Shown one piece after another: positions 1 to 12,375 of a DNA stretch of 64,000 nt. Position 1 is the stretch's first letter. Every line of letters starts with the position of its first letter. The position numbers and the translations under genes are program-made. Below the pieces are notes generated by a model. That model was not told where the DNA came from and did no database searches. It was given only the letters and a program-made list of their open reading frames with translations. This stretch comes from Tricholoma matsutake (Eukaryota > Basidiomycota > Agaricomycetes > Agaricales > Tricholomataceae): assembly GCA_026075535.2 (NCBI GenBank), contig AP026538.1, positions 186,001 to 250,000 of the forward strand, in the 5' to 3' direction.

Positions 1-1444
1 ATGGGCTGAGGAACAAGGGTTGGTGTTGTTTCAAGGAAAAGTATATGTACCGAAGGATCAGGATTTGCGAAGGGAGATCGTCCGGTTACATCATAATATG
101 CTGGCTGCCGGACACCCAGGGAGATGGAAGCCGTTGGAATTAGTAATGAGAAATTATTGGTGGCCCAGAATTTCAAAGTATGTGTTGGGGTATGTGGATG
201 GATGTGATATGTGCATGAGGGGGCAGAAATTTCCAGAGAAACCTGCACGAAAATTAATGCCAAACCCTATACCTAAAGCGCCATGGTGAGATATATCTGT
301 GGATTTTATTACTGGATTACCTGAAGCTCAAGGGTACAATGCAATATTTGTAGTATGCGACCGCTTCACAAAGGAGGTCCATATTATTCCTACTACTACA
401 GAAACCTCATCATTGGGCTTGGCACACCTCTATCTAAATCAGGTATGGCGGTTACATGGGTTACCCGATACCATTATCTCCGATTGCAGACCACAATTTG
501 CTTCCACATTTATGTGAGAACTGAACAACATATAGGGAATTCAAACTAAATTATCTATGGCATATCACCCGCAGACTGATGGGCAGACAGAGAGAATGAA
601 CCAGGAGTTGGAGCAGGACCTATGTATGTTGGTCAACTACCAACAAACCGACTGGCCCAAATGGCTGGCAATTGCTGAATTTTCCCACAATAACAAATTC
701 CATTTGGCTACTCGTATGTCACCCTTTTTCACGAATTATGGATATCATCCTCGCATGGGAGTAGAACCCAGAAGGGAAGTCAAAGTACAGTCAGTAGAAG
801 ACTTTGTATCTAAGATGCAAAAGGTACAAGAGGAAGCAGAGGCGGCATTGAAGAAAGCACGTGATGACATGATGCGACATGCAGATCATACTCGAGCATG
901 CGCTCCAGAGTACACAGTTGGTGACTTGGTGTGGCTAAGTACCAAGGGCCTGAATATTCCACGACCTTCAAGGAAACTTACAGAGAAACAAGTTGGCCCA
1001 TATGCAATCTCTAAAGTAATCTCGCCTAATGCAGTAGTGCTAAAATTACTCCAATCATTCAACATTGATCCTGAGATTAATGTATCCCACCTACGCCCTT
1101 ATCACCTGCCCACTATTCCTGGTCAACAAACTACTCTGCAACCTCCGATAATAGTAGAAGGTGCTCCAGAATATGTAGTTGAAGAAATTCTAGACTCATG
1201 TCTTCAACGGAACAAATTGGAGTTCTTAATAAAGTGGAAAAACTATACCAATGAAAATAATTTGTGGGAGCCCAAAGAGAATTGTAAGCAAGCACGTAAT
1301 GTGATTGCCCAATTCTTTAAATGTAATCCGAATGCTCCACGTCGCATAGCGAGAATGGTCTATGAGGGGATGGGATTCCGGCCATACCAAAATTTCACAG
1401 AGGGGACAAACACAATATTTTCTCGCCTGGAAGTCGAGGCATGA
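1..1444 (+). pseudogene. gypsy integrase with C-terminal chromodomain (broken)
   Basis: Integrase joins retroelement cDNA to host DNA; the chromodomain of chromoviruses steers it to chromatin. Visible in order: an HHCC-type finger with two His and CDMC (20-289), the core starting DFITGLP (299-517), a third acidic residue inside TDGQTERMNQELEQ (from 557), a GPY-type module (QVGPYAISKVI), and a chromodomain beginning EYVVEEILDS near the end. Three in-frame stops break it: TGA at 287-289, TGA at 515-517 and TAG at 533-535. The same three stops occur in copy 2. The second catalytic region reads SDCRPQF where copy 2 has SDRGPQF. Confidence 0.88.
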
Positions 1445-1455
1445 AAAGGGGGTAA

Positions 1456-1877
1456 TGTTAGGAAACCACCCCATTACCTAATAAAATTTCATTTTTATTT
1501 TATTATGTCAAATTACGCTACATTATGCTAAATGACGCTAAATGATGCCAAATGATGCTGCACTTTGATAGCATGAGAATTTTATTTCACATGCATCAAT
1601 ATGTATGCGCATGTACAAGTGCATCAGTAACAACAATGTACAATATATGTAACATAGTATATAAACCCTAAATATATGCCTAGGGAACCCCAGTTGTGTT
1701 CTCTTAGCTATTCCACCTACACTTTCAGTGCGAAAGGCCTTTGTCAACAAACCCACCTATTAATAACCCCTTGCATCAAAACCGTCAGTTCCCCCATCAC
1801 AAGCGCGGATCCCGCCCCCTTCTTGTAGAGAGAACCCACATGGTCTTAGCTAGCAGATAGTGGGTGTCACCCTAACA
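1456..1877 (+). repeat. 3' LTR of gypsy family A copy 1
   Basis: The 422-bp LTR begins TGTTAGGAAACC just after a purine tract (aaaagggggtaa) and ends CCCTAACA, so it has TG..CA ends. It is about 20 bp longer than the LTRs at 15770 and 20432 because of extra short repeats of an AAATGATGC type near 1510-1555. A TATATAAA box at 1658-1665 is the likely core promoter. Confidence 0.9.
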
Positions 1878-2179
1878 GCTCCCAATCCCCTTGTCACACT
1901 TCCCCGCTATCCCTCGTGATACTTGCTAGTTCCTCATCATCACCTCTCTCAGCCCATTTTTGCTTCTAAGACACTAGATCAGGTGTAGGTGTGAGAAGAA
2001 AGAATCACAGTGTGGAAAGCGAATGCACCTTGCAAAAATTTGATGAACTTCAACATCAAGAAGTGACTGGGGTTGTAGTAGGTAGTAATGTGACATTGCA
2101 TTTGGCAATGCTCACCTGTGGTGGCATGGATTATGTTGTTCCGCTATCCTCCCTCAGTTTCACAAGCTGAAGTAGATAA
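1878..2179. other. spacer without recognised gene
   Basis: Short stretch between the gypsy LTR and the end of the minus-strand hypothetical gene. I see no conserved reading frame, repeat or RNA gene here. Confidence 0.5.
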
Positions 2180-4334
2180 GTCAGTTATTATTGAAGAGTA
2201 GCAAACGAAAACACCCACAGCCTCTGCACGCACTTTGTCTGACTCTCGCTTCCAAACCTTGAGAGAGATATTTGTGGTTAGTCCTGCTTCCAACAAACAG
2301 GATGCCGAAATTCACCTTCCTGTCAGCATTCTGCCAGTGGCCACTTTCCTTGAATGATTTTTCTTGAGCCTTGCTGTTGAGATCCTTGAACGTTTCATTT
2401 GCCGGATTGTCAAGCCATGCAGCCTTGCAAAGCGCTCTAGATGGGATAACGAGCATAACATATGAAATCTACTATTTGAGCACTCACCTCGGCTCTGTTG
2501 ACTTCCAAACCTCAACAGGCAATGTGATCACCTTTTCATTTGACTTTGGTTTCGAAGGGGGTAGGTCCTTAGCACTTCGTAGATTCTTTGTTGTTGTGGA
2601 TGATGTCGAAGTTTCGGTTTCAGGTGGTGGAGAGCAGGGCAGAGTGTAGTCATCAGCTGCTGGAGCAACAGTATTTTGAGGTCATGTGCTCGTCTGTGCT
2701 GAACTAGTAGTCGAGATATGCATCATGGGGGATATATTGATCAGTGTGCTCAGAACCATCGGTTCATAGTCTATATGTGAGTGAGGAGGGGGCACATCAG
2801 TGATTGTAGGTGGTACACTCAACTCTTGATGCTCTCGAGGTGAAAACAAACTTGAAGAAATGCTGAGGGATTTTGCTGCCGATGAACTTGAAAATGGATC
2901 TGGGCTCGAGGGAGATGATGGCAAAACTGGGGAATGATCGAGATGTAGTGTTGTTGATGAAGGAGTTTTGACTTCCCCCAGGCTTTGGAGTGCATATAAG
3001 TCTAGAGAACCAGAGACGTAAAATTGAATGAAGACTCACGTGGGTCAGACAATTTGTGCAGTAAAAACCAATGCCTGGCGAAGTGTAGAAGCCGTCCGTC
3101 TTTGTTGCTTGGCTGGGGATGTTGACACGTCCCCAGTATCATCTTCGGTCTTGAGACTGGGCACAGGCTCTTGAGCCTTCTCATTGACAGATACATACCA
3201 CCGTCGGTAGTAATCGACTACGAATTTTTGACCCTTCCAGTTGTCCTCACAGTAGCGAAGGTATGGAAACTTGATGTGAACCTCCTTCCAAAATGCGTCC
3301 TTGAGGCCTTTCCTCAGATCCTTCCAGAAACCCTTCCCAGAAATAACTCTTGATGGTCATTGTTGAGAGTCACAAATATGTCAGTGATGTAGCTGCAAAA
3401 CTGGTCGAGCTGTGACTTGGTGATTGAACAACCCATACCATCTTCAAAGTAACTATATTTCCGTGCGCAGGGCTGATATGTACTGTCTGTGTCGGGAGGT
3501 GTTGAAGCCAGAATGCTCTTGCTATCAAATTCATGGGCATTCCAAAAATGGACTATGAGTTCATCCCTGTCATCTTCCGGCTCAGAAACTTTTGGGTTGG
3601 TTCCACTTGGGAAAAGCAACGATAGGGGATTGTATCAGTTATTTGACTTGTAGCTATGGTGTTCTCTTCAGCACTTTTTGGATTGTGGTGATTGGCCATG
3701 TGCAGAGCCTTCAGGGGAGGATGTGATGTTGATTGGAGAAAGAGAGAGACGTCGATGGTGAGATGGATTGCTGTTGCTGCTAGCTGCCTTATTTGTATCT
3801 GTATACATAGACCTATACATGAGAAAAGTTTCAAAGCAGTTAATATAGTGACAAAGCATGCGTGGGCTGATTGCAGTCATGTATACCTCCAGTACTTTTT
3901 GCTTTCATTTGCCTGCTCGAGTGCCTCCATTTTCATCTGTAACATCAATCTACAGGGAAATGTATAAGGAAAAAATCAACATTATGAAAAGAATGTCACC
4001 TTGTGCACTTGAGTTCTTGAATTTGTGATTGCAGTTTGAATTGATCCCGCATATATTCAACTTCTTGTTGGGAATATGTTGCCTGAGGTGCTTGGTGGAT
4101 GGATTGAAGTTGCTGGTAGGGTTGTTGAGGCTTCTGAAGAGTTTGATGAGCTGGTGCTTTGCTGGAGCCTCCATGCTCGAAGAGATCCTGGCCTGGTGCA
4201 TTGTGTCACTAAGATTACAAGTTAGTCATATTCTTCAGGTTACTTACTGGCTAGTCTATAAAGTACTCTCCCATGAGGCTCACAAAGCCTTCTGACTGAC
4301 CGATGTCAATGTCCTTGCCGTTGTGTGAAGACAT
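2180..4334 (-). pseudogene. conserved basidiomycete hypothetical, coiled-coil type, degraded
   Basis: Minus-strand gene remnant that I cannot assign a function. A start at 4334 (MSSHNGKDID) opens the frame. A Gln/Pro-rich stretch follows near 4200-4050, then a heptad-like Gln/Glu-rich helix (QQEVEYMRDQFKLQSQIQEL), probably with a short intron near 4000. The best-preserved block is at 3314-3619 (ELIVHFWNAHEFDS, CARKYSYFEDGMGC). It continues in another frame around 3340-3050 (KDAFWKEVHIKFPYLRYCED, NWKGQKFVVDYY). A Ser/Pro-rich tail lies near 2920-2690. Several frame changes and stops show decay. It lies downstream of, and in the same direction as, the TNP2-like gene, so it could be a second gene of that element; this is inference. 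Confidence 0.5.
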
Positions 4335-5049
4335 GGTAAAGAGGATGGTTACCTGCATTTGTCACACTTTGTGACCATTGCGTATTTCTATCGCATCTCA
4401 CATCTCCAAGTCAATCATGAACATCATGCAACACACTGATATGGCTTTTCTTGCTGCGATTCGTAACACAAGCCTTGAAACTCTCATCACCAGTGGCAAT
4501 CCACACCTATTACAAGCTTTAGAAGAACTCGATCGGCTGCGGTAACCAGCTTTCACCTTTTTCAATCTTGGATTTCATGCCACTGACTCCCTCTGTGGCA
4601 ATTCAAGTGCTCACAAACAGATGATGGAATCTTCTTCTCCTGGGTCTAGTCTCCATGCAAATTCAATTCTTGGTCCTGTTCTTGGCATACACATTTCTCC
4701 TGGTGGCAACTGTCTTGTCTATCACCTCAAATCTCCTTTAATGCTATCAGTAAGGGTCCCAATTATAATAGTTCATGCATTTCCTGACCTTTTCAGTCCA
4801 AGGTTCAACATGACTCGGCGCTTGACAATGCCTCTTTTCTGATGATGTTATGCTTGTAGACATTGACGCGCACGTGATGCATGAAAAAAAGTAGTTTATG
4901 GAACTGTTGTCACCATCCTCATCATCAAAAAAATGTTCTGCTTTGCATGTATTGTATTGATAACCAACAAACAATTGCAGTTTCTTGCTCAAACATAAAT
5001 GCAGAGACTTGAATACATATCAATTTATAAAATCCTCTTTGGTATCTAA
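4335..5049. other. spacer with one small plus-strand ORF
   Basis: Between the hypothetical gene and the TNP2 pseudogene. A 42-codon ORF at 4417-4545 (begins MNIMQHTDMAF, ends EELDRLR) has a GT-type splice donor overlapping its stop and might be an exon of a divergent gene. Nothing else supports it. Confidence 0.25.
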
Positions 5050-8000
5050 AGTAGTATCTAAGGTAATCTTTTCTCCTACAAAAAAACAATTTTTGAGTGC
5101 TGCAAAGCTTTTGGGGTTGCTGTGTTCCTTGGGTTTGAGAGGAAATGGAAACATGCCCACAACACTCTTGACTGCCTTTGCTTCAATGATCGTGACATTT
5201 TTCTTGGGGCCTCAGTATCGGCAAATGCGAAGTGCCTGGGTAGAATCTTGCAGGTAAGCAGGCAATGGTTCAGAATATGGGCATAGTACTGCAACTGCAT
5301 GTATTTGGTCCATGCATCGAAGGTGGCAAAAATATTGAACCTCAGCAAAGTAGTCCTGTCTGTCGACTTCAAACTGACCAAAAATAAGCTTGTGGAACCA
5401 ATAACAAAAGACTCAAATACCTTTACATTGCAAGAGACTTGAGGTTGTGTCTGCAATTTCTCCTTGAAGGCAGAGTGAGCACACTGTCCATTGGGAAGCC
5501 ACAGTCGTGCCCAGCGTTGTACTGAAAATGAACCCTGCAGTCCGGGTTGGATTTTGTTCAAATATTCCTGAATTGCAAGTTCCTCCTTCGAGCCTTCCAT
5601 TGGGATGTGTTGGTGATCTTCCTTTTCAGGTAAGAAGATGTAGCCACCTCCCATATCACAAGCTGCATGAGGCAATTTGTTAGTTACCAGATCGAAGTCT
5701 TGCACAAGTGCTTTTACAGCATTTATTTGTGCACAAAGTAACCCACACTCTGATAAATTCATAAAAGGATTGGAGTGTTGGTGGACTTTGCGGCCAAGGT
5801 TACCAATCATATTTTCAAGGGCCCACTGAGCATAAACACCAAGAGGACCCAAACATGCAGTTTCAGCTGCAAGATGGATAATGGTATGGACACAGGGTAG
5901 TATGAGGTGAATGCGGTGTAGGTCTCAGTTGCAATAGATCTTCTCAGATTTGGTAACCCATCGTAAGAGGAGTTTATCAGCATGTTGGAGCTCAAGCACA
6001 GGAATCTTCCTCCTGTGGATAACACATATCCCAGAAACAAGTTTACAGAAATGAATCCAGACTTCATGATGGAGAACAAGATGAAAGACAGCAGGACTGA
6101 GTATCCAGAAGTAGTTGATCCATTCGATAGCCTTGTATCCAGTATTGATCTTCTCTTTTGGATTTCATGGAGTGCAACTGAATGAGGCAGGGAAAAAAGA
6201 GGCCATTGAAGCAACACGTTTACCGTGTTCAGTCCAGATGGCATCATTGTCAAGGACCTCGAAATTTGGCTTGGGTCCAGTAATATTGACCTTTCCATGC
6301 CAGAGGTTGAGAAGGTGGTGAGGAAGATTGTTGCCATTCAAGTGCATCAAGTCGACAGTGAAGATGAGAGGAGGTGGATATGTGGAATTAGATTGCAAAC
6401 TGAGACAAATAGTTGGATGAGCAATTCCAGTATCAAGCCAACGTTCTTCAAATATGGCTTTGGTTTGACTTGTGAGGACATGTTGAAGATGTTCCAAATA
6501 TTGTTGTGGATTGCCAACAATAAGGGACCAAACATCAATGTCTGGGTGCCAGCATTTATCTGGCACCTTGCAATTATTAATACAGTTTCATGAGGGATGG
6601 TCTTCGCAATCATAAGGAAGTGTTGCCATAGGATAATAGATACCAACACCAGGTTTGTGGTGTCCACTGGGAGGGCATTGAATCCGACAGCCGTGGGCTC
6701 CCTGGTGCCCGACAAATCCAGTGAGATCTGTCAGCGCTACCATGTCCGCATTACCTGCTGCAAAAAAAATATTTGAATAGCGATCTTGTTGCTTCTGACC
6801 TTCCCAGATGGCAAGGCCACCTTCACACTGAATAGCAGAGACATGTCGAAAGCTTGGAAGTAAGAATGACTCAACAATTTTGGGAGCATTGGGTCCAGGA
6901 ACGAAGCCGCCAGGAAGAATGTAAGTTTTTTTGCAGTGGATATCGGGGCTCAAATTGAGAATAATGCAGACAAAGAAGTAGCAGTCGGAATTCTTCTCGT
7001 GGTAGAGCTGAACACCGTCTAGAGAAAATAAGACAAGAGTGTCGTCCTCTTTGATAAGTCCAGATCTCACTGCCTCAAGGTACTGGTAGCCATCATAGAT
7101 GTCTTCATATGCATCGATAGGTTTTCCAGGGTTCTGATTGAACTTTGCATGGTTGGCCTCAGTTTTGCGATTCCGATAGCCCATCCGATTTGCACCTTCT
7201 AGAGTCTGCCATTGCACTTGTAGTTGCAGGCCCAGTGGAATAGTGTAAAATCACTTGTATGGAACTTTGCCCAGCTTCTTATCATTGTATCGGGCCTCAG
7301 AGGATTTAGGACATTGTTCCAAGTTGGCAAAAGGGCCAATGAACACAATGCAAGAATTCTGACACATGTCCGTTTCAATTTGTGTGATCCCAGAGATCTT
7401 CTCGAGGCGGCTTCTGACAACTGAATATATGAATGGAGAGGACTGTCAGGGAAAGTTTTGTTGAATACTCAGCATGCCTCCTCATAGGCTGATTTGGGGT
7501 GAGCAGCCAAGGAACTGAACAACTCAAGGGATATTTGAGTCTGCTCATTGAGTTCAGGAACCTCTCTCAATGGATTTTGAAGTTGTTCAAGAATGTTGTC
7601 ATCGTCAATATCATCCTTGAGTCATGTGTTTCGGATGTTGGCTATCATATCCTGAGAAAGCACTAGATTCTCGAGAAAAGCGCAAGGGAAAGTGTCATAA
7701 CAGAGAGGTTGACGAGGAATTGGAGGGATGGGAGGAACTGGAGGGATGGGAGGAGGCGGCTCAAAGAGATCCATATCGGTATCGCCCGAGAAGTTGTCGT
7801 CGTAGTTGTCAAAAGCATTCTGCTGAGTATCAGGAGCACAAGAACCACTAGGTGCTGCCTAGAGAACACAACAACACCAGTCAAGATCACCAAGTTACTG
7901 AGAGGACTATCATTAGGTTTACAGATGGAGCAGCCTGTGTCCTTTCTTGGCGAGCATTAATAGTAGCATGATATCTTAACTGCCTCGTTGTAACCCAAGC

Positions 8001-8072
8001 TCCTCCTTTGCAGTATTTCAGGCACTTGCATATCTTGGTTTTGGTGGAATCAGTAGGAGGGGGAATATGCAT
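5050..8072 (-). pseudogene. TNP2-like (CACTA/EnSpm) transposase, degraded
   Basis: Transposase of the fungal tnp2 family, which mobilises CACTA-type DNA transposons. From 8072 the protein starts with a Cys/His cluster (KTKICKCLKYCKGG.. then H), followed by an acidic, Pro-rich linker (7860-7640). The core at 6588-7217 is diagnostic: EDIYDGYQYLEAVR, LVLFSLDGVQLY, ILPGGFVPGPNAPK, then a GFVGHQGAHGCR block. The next parts occupy other frames: DIDVWSLIVGNPQQYLEHL (6165-6566) and GVYAQWALENMIGNLGRK to RWARLWLPNGQ (5076-5852). The end reads VVGMFPFPLKPKEH near 5150. Frame changes near 7200, 6570, 6150, 5840 and 5220 show it is dead, though nearly full length. I found no CACTA terminal repeats. Confidence 0.85.
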
Positions 8073-8315
8073 AAGGAGAACTTAGACTTGAGACAAATTA
8101 TGATGCGATGCAACGCAACACAAAAGAATGTGACATTGTAAGTTGATCAACTCAAGAATCCCTACTTACATCATTTGAATTAAATTTCAAGCCGAGGTAA
8201 GATGCTAAATTGTTCATTTCTCCACCTTGATCCCTCCAATAAGGGATCCGAAGGGATGAAAAGGGATCTCAAGGGTTTCCCAGGCATCCGCGGGGATACT
8301 GAGGCATGGACTTTT
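8073..8315. other. spacer with AAGGGAT repeats
   Basis: Several AAGGGAT/GGGATC motifs lie at about 8225-8300, between the TNP2 start and the long inverted repeat. They could be subterminal repeats of the CACTA element, but no terminal inverted repeat is visible. Confidence 0.3.
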
Positions 8316-9166
8316 GACTGGGATCAATGTCCATTTCAGTCATACCGTGTTAAACTTTTTTTTTGCTTATGTAAACTTAAACTTGGATTAATGTGTACAA
8401 CTTGTAAATTTGGTCACATTTGTACTTTCAATGGGAAATCTTCTGCAAGTCATTCCTCAACAATCATGCCGCATTTTGGCATGATTCTGTAGTCTATCTT
8501 ATACTACTAATTGAGCTCTAGAGTCTCACACAATTTATCTATTTTTTGGTTGATATCTGTGAAAGTTAGGTTGACACCTGCCAATTATGTGTGTGCAAGC
8601 AATATCTCAAGAACTAATGGTCAGAGAAATAAGCTGAGGGCAGTATAGTGTCAAGAATAATAGGTAATAGATCCCCATGCAAAAAATGAGCCCTTGTGGC
8701 CAGTAGGTGGGTGTCAATGCCAAGTATGTAGCTTCCCAAATTGTCAATCACACTTCAAAGCAGCATTCAGCCAGCACAAGGGCCATGGGCTCATTTTTTG
8801 CATTGGGAGCCATCACCTATATCACCCTTGACATTGCACTGCCCTCAGCTTATTTCTCTGGCCATTAGTTCTTGAGATATTGCTTGCACACACATAATTG
8901 GCAGGTGTCAAACTAACTTTCACAGATATCAACCAAAAAATAGATAAATTGTGTGAGACTCTAGAGCTCAATTAGTAGTGTAAGATAGACTACAGAATCA
9001 TGCCAAAATGTGGCATGATTGTTGAGGAATGACTTGCAGAAGATTTCCCATTGAAAGTACAAACATGACCAAATTTACAAGTTGTACACGTTAATCCAAG
9101 TTTAAGTTTACATAAGCAAAAAAAAAGTTTAACATGGTACAACTGAAATGGACATTGATCAGTCAC
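8316..9166. repeat. long inverted repeat (fold-back element), arms about 380 bp
   Basis: The left arm 8316-8693 is the near-perfect reverse complement of 8787-9166, with a spacer of about 93 bp. The outer edge reads TGACTGGGATCAATG on the left and CATTGATCAGTCA on the right. The inner edge is GCAAAAAATGAGCCC against GGGCTCATTTTTTGC. Differences are mostly single transitions and small indels, so the arms are old copies or have drifted. There is no coding capacity. A transcript would fold into a very long hairpin. No clear target duplication is visible at the outer edges. Confidence 0.92.
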
Positions 9167-9208
9167 TCATAACAGTGGTGATGTCTATTGACAAATGTTT
9201 GGTGCCAG

Positions 9209-9310
9209 GCCCTCTGGAAGAGTTACAAAAAAGAAGGTTTCAGACAATCAAACTGTGGGAAAGCTGAGAATGAAAACTATGGTGAGTGATCATGGACTCT
9301 TCCAGAGGGC
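9209..9310. repeat. perfect 15-bp inverted repeat, about 102 bp apart outside to outside
   Basis: GCCCTCTGGAAGAGT at 9209-9223 is exactly complementary to ACTCTTCCAGAGGGC at 9296-9310. It lies just upstream of the MULE gene. It may be the ends of a tiny MITE or an upstream hairpin; no target duplication is evident. Confidence 0.6.
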
Positions 9311-10271
9311 ATGGGTAGGAGGCTGGGGCTCAAGCAATATGACCCTTTAGAAAACACATCATGTGATAGTTCTCATCACATGGTAGATCTAATCAAGATC
9401 AAATCTGTCCTTTCTGAGTGTATGATCTATTATTGGAATGCATAGTCGTTGGCCCACTGTCCATCCAGTGGCCCACAACTAGATACTAAGGTAGATAGAA
9501 ATGTATCTATTTCACCCCCCATATTATGCCAGACTCTGTCAAGTGCCAACGGTGCAATTTTTGTGGCACACAAAGTGATTTCCTTCAAAGGCCAACCTTG
9601 GCTATCTCAAGACCTGTGTGGCATGCACCCGGAAGAGAAACAAAGCTGCTGAGACTCGACAGTTGGAAAAAGCAACTTCTGGTACCAAGTGGCGGGCTCT
9701 TGGAAAGGATAAATCCAGCGAAGGATTGCGGACCATCATGTGGAGCGTGTTCACCCAGCTTCTTCGAGAAAACAAAGACTCCCACTTCGAAATTCATGTG
9801 ATCATCATGATGGGAGACAATACACCTGCTGTGCCCAGCAGCTCCGAGGACCATGCCCATGCCTTTGCCCTGATGTTAGCAAAAGAGGTGTGGAATACGA
9901 CAGGATTCTGCTTCAAGTGAGCATCTATATTTGATGGGACATTCCATCACGGCTTATTATAATAAAGCTATAAGTTGAAGAAACAAAGTGAAAAGATAGC
10001 AGAAGTCACAACCTATACATTTTACTGTGCACAGTTAGTGGGCAAGCAAACAAAGCAGAAGCACACTGAAATGGGAAAATGTTGTGTGCGTATGACCATG
10101 GATCAATACAAATGTGGCAGCTGGCTTATTTTGACTATCAATGAAAATGAGTTGGCAAGTGTAGGAATTCACCCTACGCACCATCAGCAGCACCCCCCAT
10201 ACACTGATATCTCAATATCAGAAGACATCATCAAGGAAATTGAGTGGTTGAAGGACTTGACAGTGGCAAAG

Positions 10272-10325
10272 GTAAGCTAGTTATCCATTTGAAATTTTAA
10301 ATCAAATACCTTACAACTGAGTTAG
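10272..10325 (+). other. intron in MULE gene
   Basis: GTAAGC..TTAG, 54 nt. Removal joins ..TVAK to IWTTLIKKFP in frame, matching the usual order of this transposase family. Confidence 0.8.
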
Positions 10326-10596
10326 ATTTGGACCACGCTCATCAAAAAATTTCCTCAGACAAACCTGATGCAGAAACAAGTGTATGCATACTGGGCGCAG
10401 CTTCACGAGGGCACCTGGAGATTACATAATGACCAGGTCCAATCGGCACTCCTTGTATTACAATGTGTGGACGACCTTGATATTGAGATCATTTCGGTGC
10501 CAGAAGAGGATGGAATTTCATCACTAGCCTTCAATTTCAAATCTATATTAGGAGATTATGGGGAGGAAATAATTGAAATTGGGATGGATTCCACAT

Positions 10597-10657
10597 GTAA
10601 GAAATCATCAGGACTACTGCTAGATGACCTGAAATGCTCACCGAGACACCTGGACAG
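10597..10657 (+). other. intron in MULE gene, splits the MDSTW motif
   Basis: GTAAGA..ACAG, 61 nt. Splicing joins ACAT to GGAAAAC, which creates the Trp codon of MDSTW-KTNALGYELY in frame. Without it the catalytic Asp motif is followed by a wrong frame and a stop. Confidence 0.85.
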
Positions 10658-12164
10658 GGAAAACAAATGCACTCGGTTATGAGTTATATGCTGTTATTGG
10701 AGAAGCAAATGGCCAGGCACTGCCATTGGCATTTGCATTCACCTGTTCCACTGATGGCACAGCCGCACCTGGCACCAAAGATCGTATGCTACAAAAAGTT
10801 CTTCAGCATGTGCATGACTACTGCCCAAACATTGCAGCCATACATCTCGACAAGGATCAGACAGAGCTGAGTGCTTTTTGCACTGTGTTTCCCCATGCCA
10901 GAGGCCAACTTTGCTACTGGCATGCAATCAGATACCTGGAGCAACGGTTGGCTGAGGATAGGCCACCTGCAAAATATGATCCACAGATCACAAACAAACC
11001 TTTTACCTTCATTGACCTGACTTGGGCCCCAGGTGTCACATCAGGTTGGCTGGAAGATGGCGGCCACAATGATGATGTGGAATGCGAAAGGCCGGATGAT
11101 GAGATTGAACAGCCTGCGACAGTATGTAAATCATATATACCATTACCATCATTAATTACTCATGAGCCATGTCCAGCCACCATCGACTTGTTGACCACCA
11201 GTCCTTGTGTTGATAACTGCAGGGGATACACGCATTCCAGTCTGGCTGGCACCTCCGAAAATAAACAAGGCTGACCTGCCAATTTTTTGTCCACCAGAAC
11301 ATTGGCCGACAATTGTTGATAAGTTTTGCATCCACCTACATCTTCATCCACAATTCCTGCCAATGATGAGAGCAAAACACATTGGACATCAAAGGAAATT
11401 TACCATCGGGCCGTCAAAGAGATGTATGAGTTCTGCTTTCAGAATGACTTATCGCAGGCCTGGGCATATTTATGGAATTGGTGGTACAACCCAAAGCAAT
11501 GGCCTTTGTGGGCGAGGTCTGCTGATTCCACAATCTATGTCCTGAAGATGATGAGGATTGTTGAGAGCTTCTGGCATAATCTGAAACATAGGAACTTGGA
11601 GGAATTCAATCGACCTCGACTTGACCTCATTACTCATATTATGCTCGATGACGTTCTGCCTCGCGTTCAAAGGACACTGGACTATGTTATGGATTTACAG
11701 TGGATCAGAAGGCCTAAGCAGCTGGCTTCTTGGCAGGTGGACTTTCATGCAGATTGGATCAACATGAGCAACTGTGACGAACATAGTGTTTTAAGGTCTG
11801 GTTTGGTCCGGTTTTTCGACCTCTAAGAGGGTTAACCGGTCCAGACCACGACCCTAAGTAACATAGACCGTAACCAAACCGGTAAAAACTGGTTCTATCA
11901 GTTTGGTTACAGTCCAAAAAACAGGTTGAAACTGGTTTTCCCCCCATTTTTTCACAGCTAACTAAATTTATTTTTGTATACAAAATAAAATAAAGGCATA
12001 AAACACCCTGCGAGCAGTTGCTTGCAGTGGTGCAGTGTAATTACATAGCGAATGAAAAATTGAAAATGAAAATGAAAAGAAATAACCCCACCATCTCGTG
12101 TTTGTAGCGAGGGTGGGGTGCTGCTGCTCATCACCTGTCGTTCATTAGCCTGGTTCACACCATT

Positions 12165-12375
12165 GGGCATTCCCGTTCCCTGTTGTTTGTTGTTCCCATT
12201 TGTTGTTCCCCATTCTTGGTCATTCCCCACCATTCGTTGTTCCCGTTTCCCACCATTCATTGTTCCCATTCCCCTCTGTTCATTGTTCCCATTCCCCACC
12301 ATTCTTTGTCCCCTGCCATTCTTTGTTCCCTGCCATTCTTCATTCCCCACCACCATCGTTTCCCGCAATTCGTCA
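12165..12375 (+). repeat. pyrimidine-rich minisatellite (CATTC..TTGTTCCC units)
   Basis: About ten imperfect units of roughly 20 bp built from CATTCNTTGTTCCC with CCCCACC linkers. All three forward frames stay open across it, which explains the overlapping repetitive ORFs here; none looks like a gene. Confidence 0.8.

Larger units (their letters stand above)
1..1877 (+). mobile_element. Ty3/gypsy chromovirus, family A, copy 1 (3' part)
   Basis: This is the 3' portion of an LTR retrotransposon whose 5' part lies left of the window. It holds the integrase end of pol followed directly by the 3' LTR. The same sequence recurs at 18960-20833 (copy 2) and, more decayed, at 53545-56059 (copy 3). Order and motifs (HHCC finger, DDE integrase, GPY module, chromodomain) place it among the Ty3/gypsy chromoviruses. 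The coding part is broken by stop codons, so it cannot encode a working integrase. Confidence 0.9.

Noticed and set aside
1226..1474. Minus-strand ORF over the gypsy A chromodomain (also at 20202-20450)
   Set aside because: Shadow of the plus-strand integrase; it recurs only because the element recurs.
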